The notes: generated by a model from the letters alone, not told the origin. Shown: positions 24,850-37,285, numbered from the stretch's first letter. The stretch: DNA of 64,000 nt from Megalobrama amblycephala (GCF_018812025.1 NC_063049.1:15705734-15769733); one strand, 5' to 3'. A program made the numbers and translations.

Positions 24850-25533
24850 TTAAAGGTCCCGTTCTTCGTGATCCCATGTTTCCAACTTTAGTTAGTGTGT
24901 AATGTTGTTGTTAGAGTATAAATAAAATCTGTAAAATTTTAAAGCTCAAAGTTCAATGCCAAGCGAGATATTTTATTTAACAGAAGTCGCCTACATCGAA
25001 CGGCCAGTTTGGACTACATCCCTCTACTTCCTTCTTTAATGACGTCACTAAAACAGTTTTTTGACTAACCTCCGCCCACAGGAATACACAAGAGTTGCGT
25101 TTGTAGAGTGTGTTTGTCGCCATGTCGTCGAAACGCTGTTATTTTCATCCCGCAGTCCAATCACCGGGTCTGATTCCGGCTCAAATTGATAGGGTAAAAT
25201 TAAAGACATGTTTACAATAACACAAGCGCGTGCATCTCCACGTTATGGTAAGAGGCGTGACCTTTCCGGGCAAGATGCGCTAAACTGCTGTCGAATCACA
25301 ACACAGGAACCGCTGGCACAATCAGAACTCGTTACGTATTTCTGAAGGAGGGACTTCATAGAACAAGGAAGTCATCAGCCCGTTTTTATGACAGTGGAAA
25401 CAGTGGTATACAGATAAGTAAATTATGTGAAAAATACTGTGTTTTTTTACACGCGAAACATAAACACATGTTATATTGCACACTATAAACACAATCAAAG
25501 CTTCAAAAAAAACACGTAAAACGGGACCTTTAA
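24850..25533. mobile_element. TIR element (TTAAAGGTCCCGTT ends)
   Basis: Left end TTAAAGGTCCCGTTCTTCGT, right end CACGTAAAACGGGACCTTTAA. The GC-richer middle includes a short frame beginning ATGTCGTCGAAACGCTG that soon closes. A non-autonomous element common in cyprinid genomes. Confidence 0.75.
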
Positions 25534-26028
25534 CTAGCATTATACATTTCATAATATGAATATAAAGGGATACTCTTTTAAATTTATCTTCAATGCCCCG
25601 CATTGTAGGCCAATATGCAGCTCATATTCCAAACAAGGGATTAGACAAGTGTGAGATGTTTATAGGCTAAGATAGATACTTTCTTTTTAACAAATTTAAA
25701 AGTGTAACAGTGCCTCATTGTTGTTGGATAACCTTTTTTTTCTTCTTCATTTAACATTGTAAAGTTTGTCTTGTACAACCCATTTTGCATGCATGCAAAT
25801 ATAGGTCATGTTTTCCTCTGTTAAGTAATTGTGCAACAAAACACTGTCTACACTAAACTTCAAATATGAGAATGCTTGTATTGTGCTTGATTGAAATGGT
25901 GTGCATGAATGAGATAGAAGCTACCCAAAGGGGAGAAAAAAAAATAAAATAACAACTTGGTATACACATTGCAAAGTTGTTGAGATCATTTTTAAAATTT
26001 AGAGGAGACAAATGTGAGAACGCCATAG

Positions 26029-26225
26029 TCTTTAGCTAAGGAGAAAAGTCTGAGCACAGTGTGTGATATTATTGAGATCTCTTTTGAAACTTCAGAAAAG
26101 ACAAGTGTGTGAGATCCAGTGTCTCTAGCTGAGGAGAAAAGTCTGAGCACAATGTGTGATGTTGTTGAGATCTCATCTGAATCTTTAGAGGAGACCATTG
26201 TGAGAGTGTTAGAGTTTTTGTCTCA
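26029..26225 (+). repeat. Tandem repeat, 93-base unit
   Basis: GGAGAAAAGTCTGAGCACAG, then TGTGTGAT and TTGAGATCTC at about 26039 recur 93 bases later at about 26132 with few changes. A weaker third unit follows (GAGACCATTGTGAGAGTG). Open frames on both strands here are by-products of the repeat. Confidence 0.6.
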
Positions 26226-26339
26226 GGAGACACGTGTGAGAAGCAGGAGACTCAAGCAAAAGTCTCCATTTGATGTTGAAGTAACCTCATTTATGTCTAG
26301 GAGAAACATTTGAGATGTTAAAGAGATCTCACTTTTGAT

Positions 26340-27094
26340 TTTTCTTTCCTATGAGTTGGTCTGATATTACAAAGTGACGCCATCAACTGGCCTGGCATGA
26401 ATAATACAGCTTTTCAAGTCATTTTCGGCGATCCGTGTGAGCTGGGATCATTTTGACAATGCTGTCCTCTGTACGTGAAAAATGCAAAGGAAATACATTT
26501 CCATTTTTAGTATACCATCATCGTGTAAACGTGCTCTGAAAAGACCCAAATTCTTTTAAAATACACTAGACCTTCTAAAATCTAGACCTGCCATGTTGTT
26601 TCTTATTTGTAATCTCTGATTTTGGTCTATGTCTGGTCCAGCAGTCTGTGCAGACGTCGTTGCTGATTACATTACGCTTACATACATCGGGCCATGTCAG
26701 AATTAAAAAAAAAAAAATGCCATTAGGTCAAATCGGACTGCCATTTTGAATGATCCATGGTCATTTTCCCTGTTGTTTCTTGATACTCCTACACCACACA
26801 AGTGCCGCAGTAGCCAGAGCTACTTTTCTCTGTTCATGGATATGACATGACAAAATGGCGTATTTATGCAATTTCCTGCAAAATCCCTCCCAACAGCTCT
26901 AAAATAAATCACTATTATAGATTTATCAAAGTGTATTTGGGAAAAGATTCTTTTATTTAAAAAATATATATATTTTTTTATATATATTATTTATTATAAT
27001 ATTATTAGATAGTATATTTATATACTATATATAGTATACACACACACACACATACACACAGTCAGACAATGACTGAGGGAGTGTGTGCGCTCTA
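26340..27094. other. No gene recognised
   Basis: AT-rich, with a short (TA)n/(CA)n patch near 26990-27062. No supported feature. Confidence 0.45.
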
Positions 27095-27916
27095 TATCAG
27101 GGATGGCAAACAGTCCTGCAGAGTTTAGCTCAACCCTGAAGAAAACTCACATGCCTGTAACTTTAGGCTGCATTCCACTCCACTTTTAGACAAGCACTCG
27201 CAAACTTCCCTAAGCACTTCCCCTCGGAGGAATCCCTGCCTCCATTTTGAAGTGTGTTCCACTTCATGAAGTGGACAAGGGAAGTTTATATGGACAGACC
27301 CTCGCTCCCTCGATTTTAACAGAGAGAAGGAGGATGCATCTCAATTAGTTCCCTAGCTCCCGAGCTCGTGAATCAGTATATTGTGTACACGAATTCGGCC
27401 AAGGACGCTGATTCACTACAAATTGGGACACATATGACTCTATTTCCAGCGATGTGTACAACATATCAATTCTGGTATTATGAACAACAGCAGTGCTAAT
27501 ATCTTTCTGACATTACTTTAATGTTGACATTAATGTTATCTAAAGTACATTATGATATACGTGCAACATTTCATACATTTTGTAAATAAATTATAAATGT
27601 TAGCTAGATTATGTTCATTACCTGAGCTTTGTATGTTTATGCTGAAATATAATAAAATAATGGTTTTTAAAAACATCACACGTCGTTATGTGTAGTGAGT
27701 TGGCTCGTGTGATTTAAGTTTCATGCTTCAGAACTTCTGTTAAGGGAACCTAGTGAGCATTGATGCTCCCTGGTTTTCACGGTGCATTGTGGGACTGTTT
27801 AGGGAGCGAACGTTTCAGTGCTCTGGAAGGATTCTGTGATTTAGATGGCCCTTAAAATGGCTGACTCCTGATTAGTGCCCTGACTACTGAACTAGGGAGC
27901 TGATTGAGCTGATCAC

Positions 27917-28420
27917 CCCCAGGTGGCTTGATGCAGTATAGGTCATAAACCCCACCCTCTCCATATAATGAACGTGAGACAAACTAAACAGTCAAATCAA
28001 TTAATTAAAATTTCAAATATTTTTTCTTCCAAAGATGGTTTCTGTCATTAAAATTTGTTTTAAGTTATTTATTTGCTATAAATTTGCAGGTTTTGACACC
28101 ATGATTGACAGCTGAGATTCCAGATCCTCTGAGCGAAGTCATCAGTGAAGCACCAACGGACTTTTCTCTGGAGGGGATTGGAGCTTGAACTTTAATTTCT
28201 ACATTTCCAGAACTGTTTATTTCACCAACATAATGTGGTGTTCTGCAGTCTTAACCAATTTTCCGGGAGTGTGGGCAGGACATCATGGCTCCACTTCAGG
28301 CTCAATACTGCTCCAAGTTCACTATGCGCAGACTCGAGATTCAAGATGTCAGTGCCATATTGACACACTTGCGGCTTCAGTTACTACAATGGAAGAGAGT
28401 GAAGGTTCGTTGTCTATCTT
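27917..28420 (+). mobile_element. Dispersed non-autonomous repeat nested in element A
   Basis: GGTGGCTTGATGCAGTATAG, then CACCATGATTGACAGCTGAG, TATTTCACCAACATAATGTG and GGAAGAGAGTGAAG match a common cyprinid repeat. The ends were not resolved. Confidence 0.45.
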
Positions 28421-28514
28421 TTTTTACAGTTTATGATATGTACACTTCAGGCAGCTCCATATACCAATGTGACGTCTCTGCATATCGCTTTTAATGTACC
28501 CCACACAATGTAGG

Positions 28515-28515
<1 letters not shown>

Positions 28516-28604
<89 letters not shown>
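28516..28604. repeat. (TA)n microsatellite
   Basis: About 44 TA units inside nested element A. Confidence 0.95.
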
Positions 28605-28606
<2 letters not shown>

Positions 28607-28791
28607 ACTCTATATGCAATGTAAGCAATGAAGTACATCCAAGTCAGCGAGACTTGAGGGAAGTTAGCAAGGGAAGGGCATAAAAAAATAAACTGGAACA
28701 CAACCCTAGTAACCCTTCAGACCTTGATTAGCTTGTTCAGGTGTGTTTGATTAGGGTTGAAGCAAAACTCTGCAGGACTGTGGCTCTCCAG

Positions 28792-29683
28792 GGCTGCATT
28801 CCAGTTCGTTTTTTAAATGCCCTTCCCTCGCTAACTTCCCTCATTCTCGTTGACTCGGATGTACGTCATTGCTTACGTTGCACGAGTGCCCACTTCTGGC
28901 GGAACCTTTGCAATGGGCTGAATTGGAACGTCCTAAGCCCTTGATCACTTGGAATCCACAATGGATCCAAGCTGATTTATTATTTATTTTTTCCCCCTAC
29001 AAAATTGTTTAATGCAGTATTCTTTATGTATATATGTGTGTTTTAAATGTTTAAAAAAATAATTAATATATCATAGAGTTGTTTGTGGTGGGGTAAATTA
29101 AACGCGATATGCGGTGACATCATAATCGTGTTGCATTGTGGGTTATGGAGCTGCCTGAAGTGTACATATGAAGTAGACTCGCTCCCTCGGTCAAAATCGA
29201 GGGAGTGAGGGTCTGTCCATGTAAACTTCCCTCGTCCACTTCATGAAGTGGAACGCACTTAAAAATGGCGGCAGGGTGTGGCGACCAGGGCGGGCGAGAG
29301 CCGTGAGGGAACGGCGCGAGGCCGGTGGCGCGAGAGTTAACGAGCTACACCTGGGAGGCGCACCGGCCTTGAGTCTCTCACGGAGGAGCTCCGGGAGCAT
29401 AAAAGGAGGAGCGACGACCGTGGAGGACGAGAGAGGACCAGGCCTGGACTTTATTTTATGTTTTATTATGTTTGTGTGGCCGGCAGACGTCCGCGAGGGT
29501 CTGCCGGCATTACTTTCGTTTTGTTCTTTGTTTATTTTGAATTAAACTTTTGTTGAACGTTCGCCGGTTCCCGCCTCCTTCTTCCCACATCTACTGACCT
29601 CGCTACACAGGGATTCCCCCGAGGGGAAGTGTTTAGGGAAGTTTGTGAGTGTGTCTAAAACTGGAGTGGAACAGCCCTTGAAT
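28792..29683. mobile_element. TIR element B, same family as A, containing a solo LTR
   Basis: Left end GGGCTGCATTCCAGTTCG, right end CTAAAACTGGAGTGGAACAG, then CCCTT. Internal GAGGGAGTGAGGGTCTGTCC and CCACTTCATGAAGTGGAA match the subterminal part of element A. Interrupted at 29277-29607 by the solo LTR. Confidence 0.65.
29277..29607 (+). mobile_element. Solo LTR of a retrotransposon
   Basis: 331 bases, TGTGGCGACC to CTCGCTACA, with TG/CA ends. It is flanked by a perfect 5-base duplication, CAGGG at 29272-29276 and 29608-29612. It includes a TATA-like GCATAAAAGG near 29398 and a possible ATTAAA signal near 29540. Markedly GC-rich compared with its surroundings. No internal retrotransposon sequence remains, so it arose by LTR-LTR recombination. 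Confidence 0.9.
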
Positions 29684-29705
29684 GACGTTCGCCACCCCTG
29701 CTCTA

Positions 29706-31837
29706 TATAGTGCTGGTGAAGAGGACTAGATGAGATCCAGGTGTGCTTGGTTAGGTGCAAGGGAGGATGATGGGAAATGCAGTCCCTGACAAAATCAAAG
29801 TAATGTTGTGATTCATATTTTGGTTAGTAGCTACTATTAAACTTTTTAAAAATCCCTATGAGAAAAAATGAATGGGAAAAAACAAGGTTGCTGAAAAAAA
29901 CAGCAACTGTTACACGTTATTGTTGTTACCATAACGGCAGTATAAAGGCAGTAAACCATTCGAGGTTGTGCATTACAAGACTTAGTTTTTGGTACAACGT
30001 GCAGCTTCTTTTGGGCATTTCAATAAACGTGCAGGAAAAGCAATATGTTGAAGTTATATTAGTTTATTATTTATTATAAACTATTCTTCAGCTAAGGCTC
30101 AAAGCTCATTCACATCAATCAGAATTTAGTTTCAGAACTATCCGTGTATTTTTATTTATTTTTTTTTTTAAGCATTCAGTTCTATTAAAATTAGACAGTT
30201 AACATACAATGCTGTCTCTCTTTCCCCCCACACACACATAAACAAACACACGCACATGCAAATTACATTTACTGTGGGCAGAACATCGTCTTTGTCCAAA
30301 ACGCTATCTCATTCTCATGCTCTCCACCAACCACAAGCACACACACATCCAGCAGTGATGTAAAAAGCATTAGACGTGACGGTTTTCCTGGTTCTCTCCC
30401 CTGGGCAGATTGGATCTTCACAGTGAAGGCTGGTATAAATATTTAACCCGCCTCCTGATGGGGTCACCCTGTCCGGGACTGCTGGGTTTTCGCACAAGCC
30501 CGCATGGTTCCTGTCATACACACACACACACACACAACTGGGTCTATGACCTGACAACAACCTCAGAGACCTCACACGACAAACGAACACATGAGTGAGC
30601 CGATATATTGACCTAACACCCTCATCTCTCAAACATATGGACGCACACAGTGCGGTCGTAGGCTGCCCATCTCAGTTCGTCCCCATTGGCTGCACCTCTC
30701 TCACACTCACACACTGTGACATTTACGCAAGACAGATGAAACACACGCACATGCACAGGACCCAGCAGGGAGGCTTATCATGAGCGAAACAAACCAGAAA
30801 GGGACACCATGACGACACAAGACCTTTTTATTTGCACACACACGAGCGTCACAACTCGATGAGCCACTCTCATGAATGAGGCATGAAAATAATGATTTTT
30901 TTTGTTAGCCCTTCCTTGTACCTCAATAACCTGACAATTACTGTCTCATCATAAGTCATGAATCACTGTTCAGTGGCCAAGGGCTTCTGCACACGCACAC
31001 ACACTCATTCTTGTACATCTTTGTAAGGACATTCATTGACACAATGTCTCTAGCTCCTTACCATAACCCTACCCATCACAACTAAGTGCCTAACCCAAAC
31101 CCTAAACCCCAAACCTACCCTTAGCCTAAACCTTTTCTCTAAAACCAAGTCTTGACTCGAAAAACAGACCTTTAAAGGGCTCTCTGAAAGTGAAGACTGG
31201 TTAAAATATCATCACTTTACTCTCTTTGTCCTCACTCCGATGGTCAAAAAATCAAACTGGTCCTCACAAGGCGCACAATTTTAAGTGATTATCTGTAAGT
31301 TACCTTATATGGTTAAAACCTATAAATGGCTTACATCACAATATATGTAATTTGACTGTAAAATACTGTCAAATTCTGCATTTATTCTGTATTTTGCAAG
31401 TACAAACTATGGATTAACATTTAAATTACAGTAAAAGAAGTCCTTGTGTGACACGATTATGTGACATGATTATATTTAATTGAAACGGTTTTGTTTATTC
31501 TTATTTTTGTTATCAGTAATGTACATTAGGGTGTTTTGTGTTATTTAATTAATGTTTATTATGTTATTTTATTGTCCTGTGTTACCCTGATGGTGTTTTG
31601 TCCCTGTGGACTCTCTATATTGCGTATTGGAAATGTTTGGCCTGTCTATAATGGTGGTGATCATTATATTTTAAGGTAAAAAGATGATTTTGGTAATTCA
31701 GGTAGATTAGATAATTATTATTATTATTATTATATCACTTAATAAAATATATGGTGGTTACAAGTTATAAAACATACAAGCCAAATATGCCATCCCCGCA
31801 ATACCGGAAACATTGACTCCATATTTTCATGGTGAAT
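29706..31837. other. No gene recognised; dispersed repeat and CA tracts
   Basis: CA tracts lie near 30221-30256 and 30519-30536. At 31005-31270 is a repeat-like segment (CTTGTACATCTTTGTAAGGA to TGGTCCTCACAAGG) containing CCCTAAACC-type motifs, of a kind dispersed in fish genomes. No exon supported. Confidence 0.45.
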
Positions 31838-32572
31838 AGAGTACCCCAGGGATGACGCGTTTTTGTAGGCCAACCCGGAAGTTAGCGACGCACGGGTTCC
31901 CTCGGTTGAAAGCCTATGCATTTTTCCCATAGACTTTTGGAAAATCGCAGAAAATAAGCTCTGTGTTTAACAAAGGGTTATGACACTTACACGTTTTGTC
32001 TATCAAGATAATCTTTACAAGTTAAAACAACATAAATACATTTTGAAGCCTAAATAAAGTCGTCAGATATAAAAAGCTAACAGTAGGCTATAAACGGACT
32101 ACAGCACACCATGGTCGCGGATCAATGTCGTCACCACCAAGCTTCCTCAAACTGTACTTTAAAAACAAACATTATTTAAAAACATGCTCGCTGATTATGA
32201 TGTGATGTGTATGAATACTTATCCACTTTTTCATGAGAAATGCTGTCCAAATGTCCCGTTTTTAATGATGACGTCTAAAGTCCCCGCCAAAGGAAGTAGT
32301 CCCTTTTAGCAATTTGTTAGCAACCGCCGATTTTAAGACACAGTAAAGGTTTAAAAAAAATCACAAGCGGGTTATAACTGGTGTGTTTTATGTCATAGAT
32401 CAAAACGTGAAAGTATTTAGAGGCTTTGTTAACCACAGACCTTATTTCAGGCGATTTAGCAAAAACCCATTCAAAAAACCCATAGACTTGACGGCGTTGG
32501 AACCAGAAGTCCTAAAATGCTAACTCGCTTCCGGGTTTTGCCTACAAAAATGCCTCATCCCTGAGGCACTCT
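31838..32572. mobile_element. TIR element (AGAGTRCCYCAGGGATGA ends)
   Basis: Left end AGAGTACCCCAGGGATGACG, then TTTTTGTAGGCCAACCCGGA. Right end GGTTTTGCCTACAAAAATGC, then CTCATCCCTGAGGCACTCT. The inverted repeats extend about 45 bases. The middle lacks coding potential. Confidence 0.75.
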
Positions 32573-32728
32573 ATTTTTGGCAACCACAGCTAGCGTTTTT
32601 TTGTTTGTTTGTTTAATACATTTTAACAGGATATTATATTATATTTTTTACAGGTTAACCCAAACCCTACCTGTTTTTTTTTTTTTTTAAAGTATGCTTT
32701 GTTCACTTTCCTTTGTTTATTATTATGC

Positions 32729-33328
32729 TGTGTTCGTGCCATGTCATAATTACCGTAATTATGAAATGACAACCACGCAGCTTGTCATGTTTTTGAATTA
32801 TGCCTTTCTATGGCAACACTATCAATGGTAAAATGATTCTGCAGCACCCATTTGAAAAAAATACACTTCCATTATGTTCTTAAAGTGCTCTATTTGTGCA
32901 CATTAATTTTGTACTTAATATACTAAAAATTATAAGATAATCTTAAGAACATCTAAGTGTACTCAACTGTGCTATTTTGAGACACCATGAATATGAAGTA
33001 AAAAGTGTTTTTAACATACTATCTCTGTATTATAAAATGTATTTAGTTACCACTTTAGAACCCATCTTTGTATGGTTATCTTATGAAGTACTAAATAAGA
33101 ATTTTTAGTATGTTAAGTACAAAATTAGTGTGTGAAAATAGAGCACTTTAAGTACATTATGGAAGTGTACTTTTTTTTCACCTGGGCACTCAGATGGTAC
33201 ATCGGTCACATGGTAAATGTTTGAGCTCTCAGAAAATTCAGAGTACAAGTTGTAATTACAAATTCTAGAAGGATATAAATGCTCGGAATCTCGTAATTAC
33301 GGTAATTCCAACATGGCATGAATGCACC
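32729..33328. mobile_element. TIR element (TGTTCGTGCCATGTCATAATTACCG ends) with a nested one
   Basis: Left end GTGTTCGTGCCATGTCATAA followed by TTACCGTAATTA. Right end TCGTAATTACGGTAATTCCA, then ACATGGCATGAATGCACC. A second palindromic element occupies 32847-33186. Confidence 0.7.
32847..33186. mobile_element. Nested palindromic MITE
   Basis: ATACACTTCCATTATGTTCT, then TAAAGTGCTCTATTT on the left pairs with AAATAGAGCACTTTAAGTAC, then ATTATGGAAGTGTACTTT on the right. Arms of about 70 bases, outer border CCCATTTG / CACCTGGG. Confidence 0.7.
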
Positions 33329-33649
33329 TTTAATTTGGCAAAAACTTCACAATAAAATTCAATAAAATTGTTGTAGAAAGTTTTATAATATAAAATAAAT
33401 GTATTATTTTATTCAATTTAGTTAATGCATTAGGTATAATAAACTAACAGTGTTAGTTGATACATTTACAACATAAATGAATCTTCCACATATATTAATA
33501 TTTGTTAATTTATGAACGAATATTAATGAATGGATGAACAAATAGTACATTTATAAATTAACATTAATCATTATTAATAAATGCTATAAAAGTATTGTTT
33601 ATTGTTAGTTCATGATACCTGAATGTGTAAACTAATTGAACCTTTTTGT

Positions 33650-34530
33650 TAAAGGGTTAGTTCACCCAAAAATGAAAATTCTGTCATTTAATTACTCACC
33701 CTCATGTCGTTCCACACCCGTAAGACCTTCGTTCATCTTCAAGAACACAAATTAAGATATTTTTGATAAAATCCGATGGCTCAGTGAGGCCTCCATTGCC
33801 ACCAAAATAATTAACACTTACAATGCCCAGAAAGCTACTAAAGACATATTTAAAACAGTTCATGTGACTACAGTGGTTCAACCTTAATGTTGCTTAATGT
33901 AACCTTAATGTAACTTTTTGTGCGCCATAAAAACAAAATAACATCTTTATTCAACAATATCTAGTGATGGGCGATTTCAAAACACTGCTTCATGAAGCTT
34001 CGAAACTTTCGAAATCAGTGGCTCAGAGTGCGTATCAAACTGCAAAAGTCATGCCCTCCAGTGGTGAACCATTGAAATTTTGAAACACTTATGACGTAAC
34101 AAAGCCTCTTTTACTGAAATCACATGACTTTCACGCTCCGAACCTCTGATTTGAAACAAAAGATTTGTAAAGTTTTGAAGCTTCAAGAAGCAGTGTTTTG
34201 AAATCGTCCATCACTAGATATTGTTGAATAAAGATCGTTATTTTGTTTTGTTTTTTGGCACACAAAAAGTATTCTTGTCACTTCATAACATTAAGGTTGA
34301 ACCACTGTAGACACATGAACTGTTTTAAATATGTCTTTAGTAGCTTTCTGGGCATTGTAAGTGTTAATTATTTTGGTGGCAATGCAGGTCTCACTGAGCC
34401 ATCAGATTTTGTCAAAAATATCTTAATTTGTGTTCTGAAGATGAACGAAGGTCTTACGGGTTTGGAACGACATGAGGGTGAAGTAATTAAATGACAGAAT
34501 TTTCATTTTTGGGTGAACTAACTCCTTTAA
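33650..34530. mobile_element. Fold-back MITE with about 312-base arms
   Basis: Starts AAAGGGTTAGTTCACCCAAA and ends GGGTGAACTAACTCCTTTAA. Left arm 33650-33961 and right arm 34217-34530 are close inverted copies (for example CACCCGTAAGACCTTCGTTC against GAACGAAGGTCTTACGGGTT). A second element sits at the centre of symmetry. Confidence 0.85.
33962..34216. mobile_element. Small TIR element nested at the fold-back centre
   Basis: CTAGTGATGGGCGATTTCAA, then AACACTGCTT at the left; AAGCAGTGTTTTGAAATCGT, then CCATCACTAG at the right. The ends are a hAT-type motif common in fish. 255 bases, non-coding. Confidence 0.7.
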
Positions 34531-35267
34531 GTGTGTATATGGATCCTTTTGTCAAAATGACGACATCACTAAATGTTCCTACTAAATGTTGTGACATTTA
34601 TCTCACTGTAGAGTGCAGATTTGCCAGCAAACAGTAAAGTACTACACACAGAGAGACACAAATACAGATACACACTCACATTCAAACATAATTAACTGAT
34701 GAAAGGTCAAATCTCAGCTCCACACATACTTTTCAAACTGGACTGGAGCTGAACACCTTGAGTTTTATTTTAAACCTCTAGAGACGTGGAGACATACATA
34801 CCAGCGTCTGCATTATTGTCACACCTCTGCGTCATCGCCTTTCATCATCCCTGTGCTCAGAGACCTGACTCATGGATCATGAAAAAATGATTTGTGGATC
34901 TCACATTGAGGCTATACACACACCTGCTGACGCCAGTTTGAAAGCCCACTGCTCTTTCTTTTAAACGGACATTAGGAGGTGAGCCATCACCACTCTGTGT
35001 CAAGGCGTTTGTATTGATTGCTCTGTTGTGTCACCGGAGGACCAGGTCATTTCTGACGCACCAGCAATGACGCCCACAACCCCCCATGGTCAGTCTGACC
35101 GACCTAGACAAATTGAGATGGGGTAGGAGGGAGTGCTAAAAACAGTTCGATGTTTACCAACTGATAGCGTACGAACCCACATTCCTCTGGTTGAGATAAC
35201 TGCAGAGCTCTGGGAAGCAGACTGGGATCAGAGCCAAGCAGACGGGGACAGGAAATATAGTGCAATC
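34531..35267. other. No recognised feature
   Basis: Non-repetitive within this window. No open frame of note, no splice-bounded exon, no inverted repeat recognised. Confidence 0.45.
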
Positions 35268-35667
35268 AGGCAGTATTCACACTGAATACTATTTTATGTT
35301 GCAGCCTTATGCTAAAATGTTTTTTTTCTTTTCTTTTTTCTTTTCACATCAAACTACACACCATACCCCATAATTACAAAATAAAAACCAGATTTGTAAT
35401 GATAAAACTGAATTTGCATAAGTATTCAGACTCTAACTCAGTACTAGCTGAGGCAGCTTTGGCAGTGAAGCAGTGATTTTCTGCCATACTTCTCTGCAGA
35501 TCCTCTCAAGCTCTGTCATGTTGGATAAGGACTGTTGATGGAAAGCCATTTTCATGTTTCTGCAGGGATGTTTGATTTGATCTGTGCTCTGGCTAGGCCA
35601 CTCAAGTACATTCGTCCCTAAACTTTTCTTGCATTGTCTTTTAAAAAGTAATACGCTCTATCTACTT

Positions 35668-36130
35668 GAAAAAATGAAAATTTGATGTTTATCTGCTTAC
35701 CCCCAGAGCATCCAAGATGTAGGTGACTTTGTTTCTTCAGTAGAACACAAATGATGATTTTTAACTGCAACCACTGCCGTCTGTCAGTGGTATAATGCGA
35801 GTCAATGGTCACACAGTTTATAAGAGTCAATAAACATGCACAGACAAGTCCAAATTAAACCCTGTGGCTCGTGACGACACATTGATGTCCTAAGACACGA
35901 AACGATCGGTTTGTGCGAGAAAACGAACATTATTTATATAATTTTTTACCTCTAAAACACCACTATGTCCAACTGCGTTCAGCATTCGCTTAGCGATGTC
36001 TGATCGCGCTCTGACAACAGCAGTGATCTCTCGCGCTTGTACTTCAATGAGTGCCAGACATCACTGCCATTGTCAGAGCACGATCAGACCTCACCAAGCG
36101 AAGAGACAAACTGCCAAACTTAATAAAACA
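35668..36130. mobile_element. Partial copy of the fold-back MITE at 36299
   Basis: ATGAAAATTTGATGTTTATC, then TGCTTACCCCCAGAGCATCC, CCCTGTGGCTCGTGACGACA and ACCACTATGTCCAACTGCGT run parallel to the left arm of the 36299-36987 element. Its outer end and second arm are missing or scrambled. Confidence 0.7.
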
Positions 36131-36298
36131 CTGATCACCATAATGGCAACCAAATAAAATAAACATCAAAATCTAAACCTCTGTTAATTCATGTTTCTCT
36201 TTCCTTCAGTGATTCTGATTGTTATCATCAGGTGTCTTCAGTGTTGGCAATAAAAGATATTTTTGTTTAAATTTTACTAATTTTAAATGGTTGACATT

Positions 36299-36987
36299 TA
36301 AAGGGATAGTTCACCCAAAAATGAAAATTTGATGTTTATCTACTTACCCCCAGCACATCTAAGATGTAGGTGATTTTGTTTCTTCAGTAGAACATAAATG
36401 ATGATTTTTAACTCCAACCGTTGCCGTCTGTCAGTCAAATAATGCATTGAAACGGTAACACCATCCATAAGAGTCAAATAAACAAGCACATACAAATCCA
36501 AATTAAACCCTGTGGCTCGTGATGACACATTGATGTCCTAAGACATGAAACGATCGGTTTGTGCGAGAAACCAAACAGTATTTTTTACCTCTAAAACACC
36601 ACTATGTCCAACTGCGTTCAGCATTCGGTTAGTGAGGTCTGATCGCGCTCTGATGCTGAACGCAGTTGGACATAGTGGTGTTTTAGAGGTAAAAAATGAT
36701 ATAAATACTGTTTGGTTTCTCGCACAAACCAATCGTTTCGTGTCTTAGGACATCAATGTGTCGTCACGAGCCACAGGGTTTCATTTGGATTTGTCTGTCG
36801 TGTTTTTTTGACTCTTATTGATGGAGTTCCCATTGACACGCATTATTTGACTGACAGACGGCAACGGTTGGAGTTAAAAATCATCATTTGTGTTCTACTG
36901 ATGAAATAAAGTCACCTACATCTTGGATGCCCTGGGGGTAAGCAGATAAACACCAAATTTTCATGTTTGGGTGAACTATCCCTTTAA
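36299..36987. mobile_element. Fold-back MITE (TTAAAGGGATAGTTCACCC ends), near-perfect palindrome
   Basis: Ends are TTAAAGGGATAGTTCACCC and GGGTGAACTATCCCTTTAA. Arms of about 340 bases are inverted copies, so both strands show nearly the same open frame around 36540-36740. The centre is near 36645. Non-coding. Confidence 0.85.
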
Positions 36988-37285
36988 GGAATTAAATTGA
37001 TTAATTCTAACTCAATTCTATTTGTTGAATTAAATTAATAATATTGCTTGTAATCTGTTGCCAAAATTTTGTGGAGTAGAAATAAGGTATTACTTTTTAC
37101 AGTAGCTATGAGCTTAGAGTGATTTTTCTGTTGGATCATGAACCTTTGGCCGGTCTGAGGTGCTGAGGACTCTGGACCAGGTTTTTATTAAGGATATTTC
37201 TGCATTTTGTGGCATTCAGCTTTCCTACTCTGAACAGTTTCCCAGTCCCTGCTCTGAAAAATACCCCCACAGCATAATGCTACCA

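Larger units (their letters stand above)
27167..28708. mobile_element. TIR element A (GGCTGCATTCCACTCC end)
   Basis: Left end AGGCTGCATTCCACTCCACT, right end AACTGGAACACAACCCT, with subterminal GGAAGTTAGCAAGGGAAGGG matching element B inverted. It contains a further insertion (27917-28420) and a long (TA)n tract. Confidence 0.6.
27095..29705. mobile_element. hAT-like short repeat split by two inserted elements
   Basis: Pieces at 27095-27166 (GGGATGGCAAACAGTCCTGC), 28709-28790 (AGACCTTGATTAGCTTGTTC to CTGTGGCTCTCCAGG) and 29684-29705 (TGACGTTCGCCACCCCTGCT) are, in order, parts of one abundant fish repeat (compare 46384-46520). Two copies of another TIR element separate them. The order of events can be read from the breaks. 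Confidence 0.6.

Noticed and set aside
29243..29545. 100-codon frame in the GC-rich block at 29.2-29.5 kb
   Set aside because: Covers the solo LTR; Arg/Gly-rich composition follows from GC content, not from a protein family.
36538..36748. Near-identical open frames on both strands, which could suggest an overlapping gene pair
   Set aside because: A direct consequence of the palindromic MITE at 36299-36987.
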